Of a stretch of 36,774 bases of DNA, positions 10,674 to 20,226 are shown piece by piece. The notes beneath the pieces were generated by a model. That model ran no database searches and was not told the DNA's origin. It was given only the letters and a program-made list of their open reading frames with translations. The translations under genes and the position numbers were made by a program. The DNA comes from Porphyra umbilicalis (Eukaryota > Rhodophyta > Bangiophyceae > Bangiales > Bangiaceae), in NCBI GenBank assembly GCA_002049455.2, contig KV919265.1, positions 1 to 36,774 of the forward strand. The letters run 5' to 3'. Numbering within the stretch: the first letter of the stretch is position 1; each line of letters opens with the position of its first letter.

Positions 10674-12386
10674 GTGGCCCCTGTGACCGTCCATGACTAC
10701 ACCTGGTCTGCCGAGGAAGTGACGCTTTCCATCGGCGGCATCGTCCCGCGCCGGTCGTGGTCCATCCGTCTGCTGTCAGGCGAGACCATTGCGGAGGAGG
10801 GTGACGCCATGGGCCCAGGGCGCACGCGTCACGCTCTCGATTACTTTTTGGGGATGCTTCCTCTTGACCAACTTAGTCGGATGGTCAGGCTGACCTCTGT
10901 CAAGCTTTCTGCTCGCCGGCAGCGCGCAACTACCGCGGGAGAAGTCCTCAAGTTCGTTGGGGTCCTGTTGTTGGGCAAACGGTACGAGTTCGGGTCCAGG
11001 TCCGAGCTTTGGAGTACGACGGCGCGCAACAAGTACATCCCGGCGCCCGGCTTTGGCCAGCTCACAGGTATGTCACGAGACCGTTTTGACTCGCTGTGGT
11101 CTTGCATAACCTATAGTGAGGAGTGTACGGACCCTGCTGTGAGCTCCGAGCGTCGCCGATGGTCGCTGGTGGATGACTTTGTGACGTCTTTCAACGCTCA
11201 CCGCGCGGCACACGTGAGACCGAGCGACCTCCTCTGTGTTGATGAGTCCATGAGCAAATGGTACGGCAAGGGGGGCGGATGGAGCGACCGGGGGGTACCC
11301 ATGTATGTGGCGATTGATCGCGAGCCTGAAAATGGCTGTGAGATCCAAAACACAGCATGTGGGCGAAGCGGCATTATGCTCTACCTCCAACTCGTGACTA
11401 CTGCAGGGGACCAGCGGCAGCGACGTACCCCCACGGAGAGCCGCCTGCTTCACGGGACTGTCGTCCTGAAGCGCCTAGTTTCCAACTAGGCGGGTACGGA
11501 TCGAGTTGTATGTGGAGATTCGTACTTTGCCAGCGTCGAGGCGGCCCTGGAGCTGAAAAGTATGGGCTTGCGCTTCGTCGATGTGGTCAAGAACTCCACG
11601 ACACGGTACCCAATGGCTGCTCTCTCCACGCTGGAGGTGCCGTCTCGTGGCTCGAGTGCCTCGCTGTACCATCGAGATGCGGCTGGCCAAATCGACCTGA
11701 TGGCCGCGATGTGGGTGGATCGTGACCGTCGCTTCATTTCGACAACATCTACCTGTCTCGACGGGGCGCCGATTGAGCGGCTGCGGTGGCGAACCGGCGC
11801 GGAGGAGTCGGAACGTGTGCCCCTGACTATCCGTCAGCCGCAAGTTGCGGAGGTCTACTATCAATCGTGTGCCCAAATCGATCGCCACAATCGCTGCCGA
11901 CAGGACGATCTACGGCTTGAGCACAAGTACGGCACCCATGATTGGTCGACGCGAGTGAATATGTCTATCCTCGGCATGTGTGTTGTGGACTCCTGGATAC
12001 TTTACGCTGGGGCTCGTGGCCCCCTGGGTCGCGAGACTCAAGCGCACTTCTACGAGGACCTGGCAGCGGACCTAATCGAGAACCGCTACGATTCGACAGG
12101 CTTGCAAGATCGTGCCGTGTCGGCATCGGCGGCGGGGCCTCCTGAAGTCGCATCATCTTACGGCGTGGGCACGCATCTGACGCCCACGTTGAAGCGCAGG
12201 AAGCTGACTGATTCCTCGGAATCTGCATTCCTGGTGCAGCGCAACTGCCGAGTCTGCAAGACGCGGCGCACGACTTTGGTGTGTTCGACTTGCCGCGAGT
12301 GTGGTGGAGAGGAGGTCTTTTTGTGTGCACCGCGGGAGGGCCGCCAGTGCTTTTCGCAGCATCTGCGGGCCACTCACAATCTCTAG
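10674..12386 (+). CDS. PiggyBac-type transposase with one in-frame TAG
   Basis: This is a DDE transposase of the piggyBac family (DDE_Tnp_1_7). Counting from 10674: the N-terminal part carries the ELWSTTARNKYIPAPGF region; the first catalytic Asp lies in LLCVDESMSKWYG (residue 190), the second in CGDSYFAS (282), and a third candidate in MWVDRDRRFIS (349). A Cys/His-rich zinc-binding tail (CRVCKTRR ... CSTCRECGG ... HLRATH, about 524-568) ends at TAG 12384-12386. A single TAG at 11487-11489 interrupts the frame just before AGTDRVVCGDSYF; the frame is the same on both sides, so nothing else is broken. The first ATG is at 10809, but coding-like residues precede it and the frame opens only after 10652, so an upstream exon is possible. 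TTAA-flanked terminal repeats were not found. Catalytic residues are intact; the TAG would truncate the protein unless read through. Confidence 0.88.
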
Positions 12387-12769
12387 GTGTAGTAGATTGA
12401 GCGCACAGTGTGGGTGCCGATGCAGGCGCGTTGTTTGTGGAGGTCGGAGCTGTGAGCTCTCTTAGGTCTGCAGATGCGAGCGTTTTTATGTGTAGAGAGG
12501 GAATGTGCGATGAGCCAGTTTTGTCGATATGTGAAGGCCCTCCTGTCTGCCTGCATCAGACACGGTGGTGGAGTGGTTACGGAGTGCCCCTTTGCTACAA
12601 ACAGAGAATGGGATGAGTCGTGAGCCGTCGGAAGCCCATTCTCATATGCAAACAGCTCAGAATCGACGATTTTCGGTGAGGATCAATTGATCCTCGCGAT
12701 CAGGGGAATAGACACTAGGGAGGAGGATTCTACAGCACGAGGTGTAGGCGACGACCTTTTAATGACAAC
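12387..12769. other. Intergenic; 18-bp palindrome at 12678-12695
   Basis: No gene is visible. The transposase stop is followed closely by two more in-frame TAG codons. GAGGATCAATTGATCCTC (12678-12695) is a perfect palindrome. TTAA occurs at 12759-12762, but no piggyBac-like terminal repeat adjoins it. Confidence 0.4.
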
Positions 12770-14196
12770 ATGTCTGTTCTGCTATCTATTGTGTCTCTGA
12801 TCGAGCAGACGCTGGTCTTTGCCGTGTGTGCTGTATTCCTTTTGTGCCGCTTTGGTTGCGTCACGATCGTCGTTTGCCCTCTGACGGCTTTGGGTCGTCA
12901 GCACGTGAATTACTTCCAGTATCGCGGCGTCTCGGCGGTGTCTCTTTCGTCAGAGACGCCTCTGCACGTCCGAAACGCGATTTTTGACTGCCTCGGTCGA
13001 CGAGCGCTCGCGGCATTGGTCGTGTCCCCCGAGCAAGTCGCCGTGAATCTGGAATTGTGTCGAGTGCTGGAGGCGTGTGCGGTGGGCTTGGTGCACACCA
13101 TTGGCCCGCCTGGCGACCATTGATGACCAAAGCTGCTGCACCCCTCCCCAGTACCCCGCGCCTCGCGCTTACCGCCACCCTGCAGAGTGTTCATGAACCC
13201 CGACTTTTGCAGGCGTTGGCCATGCCGGGGTCGCGTGTGTTCCGACACCCCTTCTTTCGGTCCAATCTGGCTTTGCGCGTCGAGCTGCGCCCTCCCCTCT
13301 TCTCCTGGACGGGTCCAAGATCCCTGGTGCGCCCTGTGCCTGCCGAGCGCGCTTTCCAGCTACGAAGAACCCTTGAGCTTTGCGCGGCTGCCGCCAGACC
13401 TGATGGCAACGCTATCGTCTACGAAAACCTCCGTAAGGACGCAGACGACCTTTTTGTCGGCCTTCTGCAGCTGAACGACGCAGCGCCAGGGACCGCGGCC
13501 GGGGCTACCTTCTTGCCGTATCACGCTGGTTGGAAAGACAGGAGCGCTGTGGAGGCCGCTTTCCTGACAAGGCGCAGGGTCATTGTCGTTTCCACGATCG
13601 CCTTCGGGCTTGGCATCGACTCGCCCGCAGTGCGCCTCGTGGTGCACATGGTATGCTTGTGGGCTCCTGTTCACTTCTCCTCTGTCTGACTTGTGCGGCG
13701 CGCATCTCTATGCATGAGACCGCTCCTATTTCCAATACTCATCCATGCGCATTGCTGTGACGAGCCCCATCGCTTCTTTTCTTCAGATGTATGGCCACAG
13801 ACCACCCCATATTCGGTGGACCCGTAGGCCCAACAATTTGGGAGGAGTGGACGAGCTGGAGACATGGCCGTTTGCTTAATGTTTTTCAATTCTGAAGATA
13901 CGGAGCCACTCCGACGCGCCGCAGCACGGGCTGCTGTCTCTCATCGTGACGCCTGCGCGACATTGAGCGTTGTGGTTGAGGCGCTCGGCACCTCTAGCTG
14001 CGCGTATGTGCCCACTTCTTCTTTCGTAGGTCGTGGCGTGGCGGAAGCTGGTATCCCGACGGTGCTGCGATTGCTCGCGCCGGCGTCTCTTTTTGATGCG
14101 GGTACAAAGGCACACGAGCACGGACACGTGCTACGTGGGCCTGCGTGGGGCCACCCTGCCCCCTCGCTCTCCGTAGATGCTGCCTGTATTCTGTAA
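12770..14196 (+). pseudogene. Degenerate RecQ-like helicase
   Basis: Pieces of a RecQ-family superfamily 2 DNA helicase appear in order. Frame 1 (12770-13123) has VVCPLTALGRQHV and AALVVSPEQVAV, matching helicase motifs Ia-Ib. Frame 2 (13057-13689) has LALTATLQSV (motif III, about 13165), NAIVYENLRKDA, LPYHAGWKDRS (about 13513) and VIVVSTIAFGLGID (motif V, about 13585). An intron-like GTATGC...TTCTTCAG segment (13651-13786) follows. Then QQFGRSGRAG (motif VI, about 13831-13860) leads into a frame ending at 14196. Breaks: no Walker A (GKT/S) upstream, no DEAH box where frames 1 and 2 meet, a one-base mismatch across the intron, and TAG at 13825-13827 just before motif VI. It is therefore an inactive fragment, of host or transposon origin. 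Confidence 0.75.
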
Positions 14197-14350
14197 ACTG
14201 CGTTGTTTCCTGCTTATTCTGAGTCGGGGTCCTTTTTCGGTTCCTTCTCGATGGCCGCCCTGGCGAGCCGACCTCACTTTTGTCGGTACGGCCTCGGTGC
14301 TGCCAAGGCTGTGGTGGGAGCTTTGGAAGAGCTCGGGGCGGGTGAGATTG

Positions 14351-14878
14351 TCATGATTTCCAAGTGGTGGGGCTCTCTTTTTCCTGTGGCCACTCTGCGT
14401 GATTCTGTGCGTTCCGTAGAAGAGGTAGGGGGCGTCCCGACCCAAGCAAGACAGGATAACGTGCCGAAGTTTGAGCGGAAACCGGGCAGCTCTTAAACGC
14501 CGAGCGGCACATCCCGAATAGCACGCACCCTCCAAACTTGAGCAATATATCGTCTTCTTCATCTGCGCTTAGACCCATGCGCTGCAGGTCCTCGCACGCA
14601 TCGTTGTAGCGCGTGCGCACGTTCTTGAATTTCTTGTCCAAGCTCGTGATCGACCGGCTGCGCGCTACCTCCTGTTCGGCGGCGGGGGTGGCGTCAATGA
14701 AGGCCTTGAGCATCACCGCCTCCATGCGGCTCTTCTTGTCCCCCGTGCTCCTCCCGCGGTACTCCGCCCGATGCGCCGAGGCCGCCGTCATGATGCCAAT
14801 GGTCTCGCACGACGAGAATTTCTTGACTCTGCCGGTACTCGGGGAGGCCCGGCGGCCTATAGGCCGCTGGCTGCCCAT
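14351..14878 (-). CDS. Myb/SANT-like DNA-binding protein, exon 1
   Basis: From the ATG at 14878 (MGSQRPIGRRASPSTGRVKK) the frame encodes a basic, then helical region: LKAFIDATPAAEQEVAR, SLDKKFKNVRTRYNDACEDL, QRMGLSADEEDDILLKFGG. Spacing of helices and the KFKNVRTRY core resemble Myb/SANT-like or trihelix domains found in transposon-encoded and plant-type DNA-binding proteins. GTGCGTG directly after the LLKFGG segment (about 14527) is a plausible splice donor, so the remainder to the stop at 14351 may be intronic. Downstream exons were not identified. It could be the DNA-binding companion gene of a PIF/Harbinger-like element, but no partner transposase is visible. Family assignment is tentative. 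Confidence 0.4.
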   Translation of the reverse strand: MGSQRPIGRRASPSTGRVKKFSSCETIGIMTAASAHRAEYRGRSTGDKKSRMEAVMLKAFIDATPAAEQEVARSRSITSLDKKFKNVRTRYNDACEDLQRMGLSADEEDDILLKFGGCVLFGMCRSAFKSCPVSAQTSARYPVLLGSGRPLPLLRNAQNHAEWPQEKESPTTWKS

Positions 14879-15423
14879 GTCAGGGGTGTGGGGGGGGTGG
14901 CGGGCCACCTTATCAGGTGTCCGATACTTGGGTGGCCCGGCGGGGTGAGGGGGGGGATCGTGAATGGATAGGGTAGGGAGAATGTGACGGCAACCAACTG
15001 CGGTGTAGGGGGTGGAGGCAATTGGCTGTGCTGGTGGGCCGCGGCAGTTTGTGGCGTAAAAGGCGCCAACACCCGTGTGGGTGGCATCGACCGACCCATT
15101 TAAGCGTGGCGCACCAAGCCGCGTGTGAGGTCGGCTTGCAAGGCGGGGCGTACTCGTGACGAGAAGAAAAGCGGGCAAGTGACCGCAGGGGAACGCCATC
15201 TCACGTTTGCGCGAGCGAGTTGTGGTGGTCGCCTGTTTGTATGACATTCCCGACAACTGCTTTCTCATTCCGGCAGACGCTGTGGATCAAGTCGATCCTT
15301 AGTAGATAAATCCGGCATTCTGTGGCTGAGCCGATTTCTGACCAAGGTCCTTATGGTGCGTGTCCCAAAAATGAGACAAGGCGGTTTTTTCTTTTTTTCT
15401 CGGCCCACTGGCCTTCTGCAACG
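14879..15423. other. No supported gene; upstream of Myb-like exon and DIRS 3' flank
   Basis: The minus-strand frame of the Myb-like exon stays open upstream of its ATG to 15268 but is low in informative composition. A pyrimidine tract (15385-15399) and GATC-containing near-palindrome (GGATCAAGTCGATCC, 15286-15300) are present just outside the DIRS element. Confidence 0.35.
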
Positions 15424-15450
15424 TAACCCGCACGGAGGGACCGGGATGCC
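15424..15450 (-). repeat. DIRS short repeat copy B2 (27 bp)
   Basis: TAACCCG.ACGGAGGGACCG... is shared by 15424-15450 and 15862-15888 with one mismatch (C versus T at the dot). It marks the outer 3' end of the element on the minus strand. Confidence 0.65.
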
Positions 15451-15585
15451 TTTACGTCATGTGATTGGTTAAACTACGTGACTATCTAACGAGAGAAGAG
15501 CTAACAAGCTCCAGACAAACAAACACGAGAGGGAAGACAGAGGTCCCGAGCCGGGCGGCAGCCAAAGAGGGTAGGGTCGGGAGGG

Positions 15586-15860
15586 GAGCGCGAGAGGGCG
15601 GACGTGCGGCTCGTCGCCGCGCGGAGGGAGGCAGGCGTCGGCGGCGCCCAAGGGTGCCCGCCAAGCGGGGCGGTACCTTGCCGCCGACCGCTGCCGCCGC
15701 CGCCGCGACTCGGTGCCACCCCGTCCCGCGCCTCTGCCAAGCGGCAAGCAGCGGGGACGCGTAAAGGCCCCCAGACGCCCAACCGCCCGGCGCCAGTCAG
15801 TGGCACCCCCCCCAGGGAGACAGTGCTGCATTATCCAGCAAGTCATGGCTGACAGTGAGC
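15586..15860 (-). repeat. DIRS long repeat copy A2 (275 bp)
   Basis: This 275-bp block matches 24225-24499 in direct orientation with about seven substitutions that I counted and no indel. It abuts the short B1 repeat on its inner side. It is the internal long repeat of the split-direct-repeat layout. Confidence 0.85.
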
Positions 15861-15861
15861 C

Positions 15862-15888
15862 TAACCCGTACGGAGGGACCGGGATGCC
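15862..15888 (-). repeat. DIRS short repeat copy B1 (27 bp)
   Basis: Inner partner of 15424-15450, one base away from the A2 repeat. It lies 35 bp beyond the recombinase stop codon. Repeats of this kind serve as crossover sites for the element's recombinase in related families. Confidence 0.65.
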
Positions 15889-15922
15889 CAAGAGAGGGAG
15901 TGAGCGCGCCCCGCCCGGCGGG

Positions 15923-16624
15923 TCAACCCCGCGGGAGGAAGCGATCGAAGAACCGGCGGGCGGCGGGACACGAGTCGACGAGCGCGTCAATGTAGTGCGT
16001 ATGCGCAGTGACCGTGTCCCGACGGCTATGCCCGAGCAGGGCCACAATGCGCCCGTCCGGCACCCCCGCCGCGTACGCGGCCGTGGCCGCCCCGCCACGG
16101 GTAGAGTAGGGCGAGAAAAACGCCCCGACAGGGGCCGAAATTCCCAGAGAGGCGCACGCATCCGCGAGCCAGCCCGCCATCTCGTCGCGCGTCGGCGGCC
16201 GGCGGGCGCCGAGCTCACCGAACAGCGGCTGGTCGGGGCGAGCGCCCGCGGCCGCAAGCCAGGAACGGCGGTCGCGGAGGAGGGAAAGCGGGAGGTCGGG
16301 TTCGACGGGCGCTGGGGGGATGGTGTACGTGAGCCGGTGGGCCCCCCGGCGCCGCTCCACATTCTTGTACCGGACGACTTGAAACTCGACGGCGCCATCG
16401 GCGCGCACGTGGACGTCGACGACGGTCAGTCGCAGCAGCTCCGCCGTGCGGCGGAAGAACAGGAACGCCGTGGTGATGGTCGTCAGCCGGGTGCGCGTTG
16501 TCGGGCAGGTGGTTTTGGCCGCCGCGGCGGCGATGGACCAGGCGGCGGCGGCCGGGAACTTGGCGCGCTCGGGGGGCAGGAAGCCCGCCCGGTCCAACCA
16601 GCAGCGGGTGTAGCCCGTCCGCAC
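15923..16624 (-). pseudogene. DIRS tyrosine recombinase, C-terminal catalytic half
   Basis: This is the catalytic half of a phage-integrase-fold tyrosine recombinase, the enzyme that integrates circular DIRS DNA. Visible residues, counted from 16624: catalytic Arg in FFRRTAELLRL (58-59), a Lys in VVRYKNVERR, the second Arg in SPYSTRGGAAT (176; the usual preceding His is replaced), His in LLGHSRRDT (199) and the Tyr nucleophile in AHTHYID (211). The stop is TAG at 15923-15925. The N-terminal half lies at about 20227-20640. The LTR element splits the gene exactly at codon level: subtracting 3,602 bp (element plus one duplication) places both halves in the same frame. The gene is therefore disrupted by insertion rather than by decay. 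Confidence 0.88.
16620..16624. repeat. Target-site duplication CGCAC (left)
   Basis: CGCAC immediately precedes the left LTR and is repeated at 20222-20226 immediately after the right LTR. Five-base duplications are typical of Ty3/Ty1-type integrases. The sequence belongs to the recombinase coding region. Confidence 0.92.
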
Positions 16625-17017
16625 TGTGGTATTAATAACGTTAGTTCAATTACCAGTGTACTGAGACCGACCGTAGCCAAGCAATAAAGCGAGTTCTATC
16701 GCCGTCGCGGCGAGGAAGAAGACCTTTTGTTGAAGGGCATCCGATGGGGAGCCGGGTGGTGCCCACGACGGCCACCCCGGACCCACGGTGGTTTAATACA
16801 AACAACGGCACTGGTCGATCGACCATCCGATCAAGCGATCGTAATGAGTGCCGGCAGACAGATAAGACAGGCAAGCAAACAAGCAATAAAAAATAAACAA
16901 TGCGGAAGTAACCCCCCAAAGGGCGTGCCACAAGCCGAGTCACACACATCCGTGGATTCGGCCAGTCAAGGGGGCTACTCGTGGCTAATTGCCAATTGGT
17001 ATCAGAGATATGCTACA
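16625..17017 (-). repeat. LTR (left copy; 3' LTR in minus orientation)
   Basis: This 393-bp terminal repeat reads TGTGGTATTAATAACG... to ...GATATGCTACA on the plus strand. It differs from the right copy at three bases (in GGCCACCCC, GTAACCCCCC and TGGTATCAGA). Its outer edge adjoins CGCAC. Confidence 0.95.
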
Positions 17018-18687
17018 TACCTCCAACGCGAGATTCGAACCGTCCCGGTGAGATCCGAGGATGGTGAAACCCGATTGGGCGATCGCGGCCCCTTACGGGC
17101 CCGCGCGGGCGTAACTGCCCGGGCGGCGGGAGTCGCAAAGGGGCGCGCCGCTCAGTCCCGATTGGGGGGAGGTAGCGGTTCGCTGGCGTCGGCCGCGACC
17201 GTCCGATCACGCGCGCGCGTGCGTGCGTGGCGGGCAGGTTGATCTGCGGGTCAGCTCGACGCTTACGCGTAGGCGTGCCGGCGCGGGCGGTTCCACGCGT
17301 GTGGGTACGTTGGTGCGGAGGCGGGCGCGGGTGCCAGGGTTAAGACCCTTGTTTGCGGCGGCGCGTCGAGCAGCACGTGCTGGGGTGGCCATCGTCGGTG
17401 CCGTGTGGCGCCAGCTTCGTCGGGGGTTGACTACCCCGGCGAGAAGGCGAAAGCCGGGACGCGGGCGCTTGTTGCCGAGGGAAGGGGGGGGGGGGGGGGG
17501 GGGGGGAAGGGTGCGTACCCTGCGGCCGGTGACCACCGTGTCTTGTACGGGTCTGCGGTTGTCGGCACGGGGCCATCCCGTGTCATCGTGCTCGCGCACA
17601 GGTTGAGGCCTAACGGCAAGGTTGAGTAGGGGTGCGCCGCCGCAAGGTGGCACACCGCGAGGTGGTGGGCCCGGTGAGTGTGGGTTTGCGCTGGGTGGGG
17701 GGGCGGCGCGCACGGCGGCAAGCGCGGCAAGCCCGGCGGCGACGGCGGCAAGGGCGGAAAGCCCGGCGGCGACGGCGGCAAGGGCGGCAAGGGCGGCAAG
17801 GAGCAAGGAAGGCAAGGTCGGCAAGGGCGGCAAGGCGCAAGGACGGCAAGGTCGGCAAGGTCGGCAAGGTCGGAAACGCGGGCGGCGCGCCCGGTGGCCA
17901 AGCGCGGCGGCGGCAAGGGTGGCACGCCCGGCGGTGCGGGCGGCGCGCCCGTTGGCCAAGCGCGGCGTCGGCACGTGTGGTTCGCCTGGCGGCGCGGGTG
18001 TCGAGGGCGGCAACGCGGGCAAGGGGGGCAACGGCCGGCGGCGCGGGCGGTTTGCCTGGCGGCGCGGGTAATTTCTGCCTTGCGGCGCGGTCGACAACAG
18101 CCGGTGGCGCGGGTGGTTCGCCTTGCGGTGCGGGAAAGGGCGGCAACGGCCGGCGACGCGGGCGATTCGCCTTGCGTCGCGGGCGTCGAGGGCCGGCTGC
18201 GCGGGCAAGGGCGGCATCGGCCAGCGACGCGGGCGATTCGCCTTGCGGCGCAGGCAAGGGCGGCATTGGCCTGCGACGCGGGCGGCTCGCCTGGCGGCGC
18301 GGTTGACGACAGCCGTTGGCGCGGGCGATTCGCCTTGCGGCGCAGGCAGTTCGCCTTGCGGCGCGGGCAAGGGTGGCAACGGCCGGCGACGCGGGCGATT
18401 CGCCTTGCGGCGCGGGCGTCGAGAGCCGGCAACGCGGGCAAGGGCGGCAACCGCCGGCGGCGCGGCGCACGTGGCTCACGCCGTTGCGGGTGACGGACCC
18501 GATGTCGTTTGGTCCACCGACCCGGAGATGCATGTTCGCCTCAGCCTCGCGGCTCGTTCTACGCGCATGTTGGCCCGACCGAGGTAGTCGATGGGATCCC
18601 GGTCATTACTGACCAGAGTCCGTACGACATTTTCGTCCGCAACCGCGCTCGCGCGCACACTCGGCGTATCAACTTCGCAGTTTCTTG
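17018..18687. repeat. LTR-element internal minisatellite and G23 tract
   Basis: There is no convincing gene. From about 17,690 to 18,470 imperfect GC-rich units repeat, first short (GGCAAGGGCGGCAAG-like), then longer units built around GCGATTCGCCTTGCGGCGC and GGCAACGGCCGGCGACGC. All six frames stay open through it as Arg/Gly/Pro-rich shadows up to about 390 codons. A run of 23 G occupies 17484-17506. Such tracts are common spacer sequence in non-autonomous LTR elements. Confidence 0.75.
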
Positions 18688-19598
18688 TCAGTCATCATAG
18701 CGATGAAGGAAGTGGCATGCCAGCATGGCCCATGGTGTGGGATTTGCATCCCTTGAGTCTGCTGATAAAAGCACTTCGTACTCGAAACATGCACGTATGG
18801 CAGTAGCGTACCAACTGGTGTTGGTCCATTGTGGTATTACCACGGTTGCTTCCTCAGTGGTTGTTACCAAGCGTCGAAGGACTGAGTCCAAGTGTTGTAC
18901 CGGAGGTACCAGAAACCCGTTGGGGAGCACTGGTACGGGGGGATCGCTCCCGATGAGTGTCGCCTGTGCGGATTTCGGCCACACATATGTGTACGGGCCG
19001 TAAACACGGTTCAGCCGAGAGAAATGCCGCAAGGCAAGTTGGGGGTCATACGCAAAGTTGCGCGTCATGGACGGCAAGGTGGACTTGAGCCACGCCACAG
19101 GAATTACTTCCTTCATTGCAACGTCGGTACTTGACTCTGTCCAAGAGACATCGGCATGGATAACTCCGTCACCGGTAACATGGACATGTTGGATAGTGGG
19201 TATCCACGTGGAGTCCATGACGATGTTGGCCACGGTTGTGAGCCCGGCCTGTCGGCGACTTCGTCGCGTTGGCGTTTGCCACTCGTACCCCGGTCCATGC
19301 TTCTTCTTCTGTCGAAGGAAACGCACCACCAGGTTGCGGGGGAGGTTCTCCAGGGGTTCCCAGGTGTCGTCTTTCGACCCGTAGTCGAACCAGCGCACCT
19401 TAGCGCCGCCTTCAGGCTCTCTACCACCTGCATCTGCCCAGAGGCGGCTTGATCCGCAGGGATGGGAGGAGTTGGAGCACCGTCCGTGGGGGCGTCGGAG
19501 GCGGCAGGAGTGCCTTGTCCCCCGCCCGGCGGCCGGTAGCCAGATGGCAACTTGCCGTCTCTGGCTCGCCGAGTGCCGCCGGTACCACCAGTAGACAT
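18688..19598 (-). CDS. Chromodomain protein of LTR element, one-base break
   Basis: The likely start is the ATG at 19598 (MSTGGTGGTRRARDGK). A disordered N-terminus leads to QMQVVESLK, the first strand of a chromodomain, but the rest (AKVRWFDYGSKDDTWEPLEN, LPRNLVVRFLR, about 19404-19310) is in a frame one base away; the shift lies near 19400-19425. Chromodomains at the end of chromovirus polyproteins bind histone marks and steer integration. After a linker comes a module near 19010-18740 with RLNRVYGPYT, FLVPPVQHLDSVLRRL and ATVVIPQWTNTSWYATA. This pattern parallels the methyltransferase-like region of the DIRS ORF nearby, though the Asn of its NPPF motif is replaced here (VPP). The stop is at 18688-18690. 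No integrase or RT precedes it. Confidence 0.75.
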
Positions 19599-19828
19599 AC
19601 TGGGACCTGAACAAAGTGTTCCGACTTGGCTTACGCCCTGCGCGCCAACGTCGGAGATCTCAACCGTGATGCCCCCGGCACCACGCCCACAAGTCGATGG
19701 CTTACGCCCCACGCGCCAAGCGACCGTATCGACACCGTCACAATGCCACGAGGCAGCGAGAAAGTTCTCGGGGACACCGTGCCGCGAGGCACGATGAAAG
19801 CGAGGGTATCCCCTGCTGCTCCACCAAA

Positions 19829-20221
19829 TGTGGTATTAATAACGTTAGTTCAATTACCAGTGTACTGAGACCGACCGTAGCCAAGCAATAAAGCGAGTTC
19901 TATCGCCGTCGCGGCGAGGAAGAAGACCTTTTGTTGAAGGGCATCCGATGGGGAGCCGGGTGGTGCCCACGACGGCGACCCCGGACCCACGGTGGTTTAA
20001 TACAAACAACGGCACTGGTCGATCGACCATCCGATCAAGCGATCGTAATGAGTGCCGGCAGACAGATAAGACAGGCAAGCAAACAAGCAATAAAAAATAA
20101 ACAATGCGGAAGTAACACCCCAAAGGGCGTGCCACAAGCCGAGTCACACACATCCGTGGATTCGGCCAGTCAAGGGGGCTACTCGTGGCTAATTGCCAAT
20201 TGGTAGCAGAGATATGCTACA
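19829..20221 (-). repeat. LTR (right copy; 5' LTR in minus orientation)
   Basis: Partner of the left LTR, same length with no indel. The corresponding variants are GGCGACCCC, GTAACACCCC and TGGTAGCAGA. Its outer edge adjoins the second CGCAC at 20222-20226. Confidence 0.95.
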
Positions 20222-20226
20222 CGCAC
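20222..20226. repeat. Target-site duplication CGCAC (right)
   Basis: Second copy of the duplication made when the LTR element inserted; see 16620-16624. Confidence 0.92.

Larger units (their letters stand above)
16625..20221 (-). mobile_element. LTR retrotransposon nested in DIRS recombinase gene
   Basis: Two direct 393-bp repeats (16625-17017, 19829-20221) start TG and end CA on both strands and differ at three positions. The element is flanked by a 5-bp duplication CGCAC (16620-16624, 20222-20226). The internal region is only 2.8 kb. It encodes a chromodomain protein on the minus strand but no protease, reverse transcriptase, RNase H or integrase, so the element is non-autonomous (LARD-like) and depends on a relative, probably a Ty3-type chromovirus. 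Minus orientation is supported by the coding strand and a possible primer-binding site starting TGGTGGAGCAGCAGGGGA two bases inside the right LTR. The left internal side carries a GC-rich minisatellite. Confidence 0.93.

Noticed and set aside
10497..12762. TTAA sites at 10497 and 12759 as piggyBac target duplications
   Set aside because: The adjoining sequences are not inverted repeats of each other and lack a CCC/GGG-type terminus.
10595..15336. GCTGAGCCGATT at 10595-10606 and 15325-15336 as element ends
   Set aside because: Twelve bases in direct orientation with loosely similar flanks; too short to define an element.
17018..17060. tRNA-like GGTTCGAATCTCG on the minus strand next to the left LTR
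   Set aside because: The T-stem does not pair and no acceptor, D or anticodon arm is present.
17207..18533. Long Arg/Pro-rich frames on both strands
   Set aside because: They are six-frame-open products of a GC-rich minisatellite inside the LTR element, with no domain.
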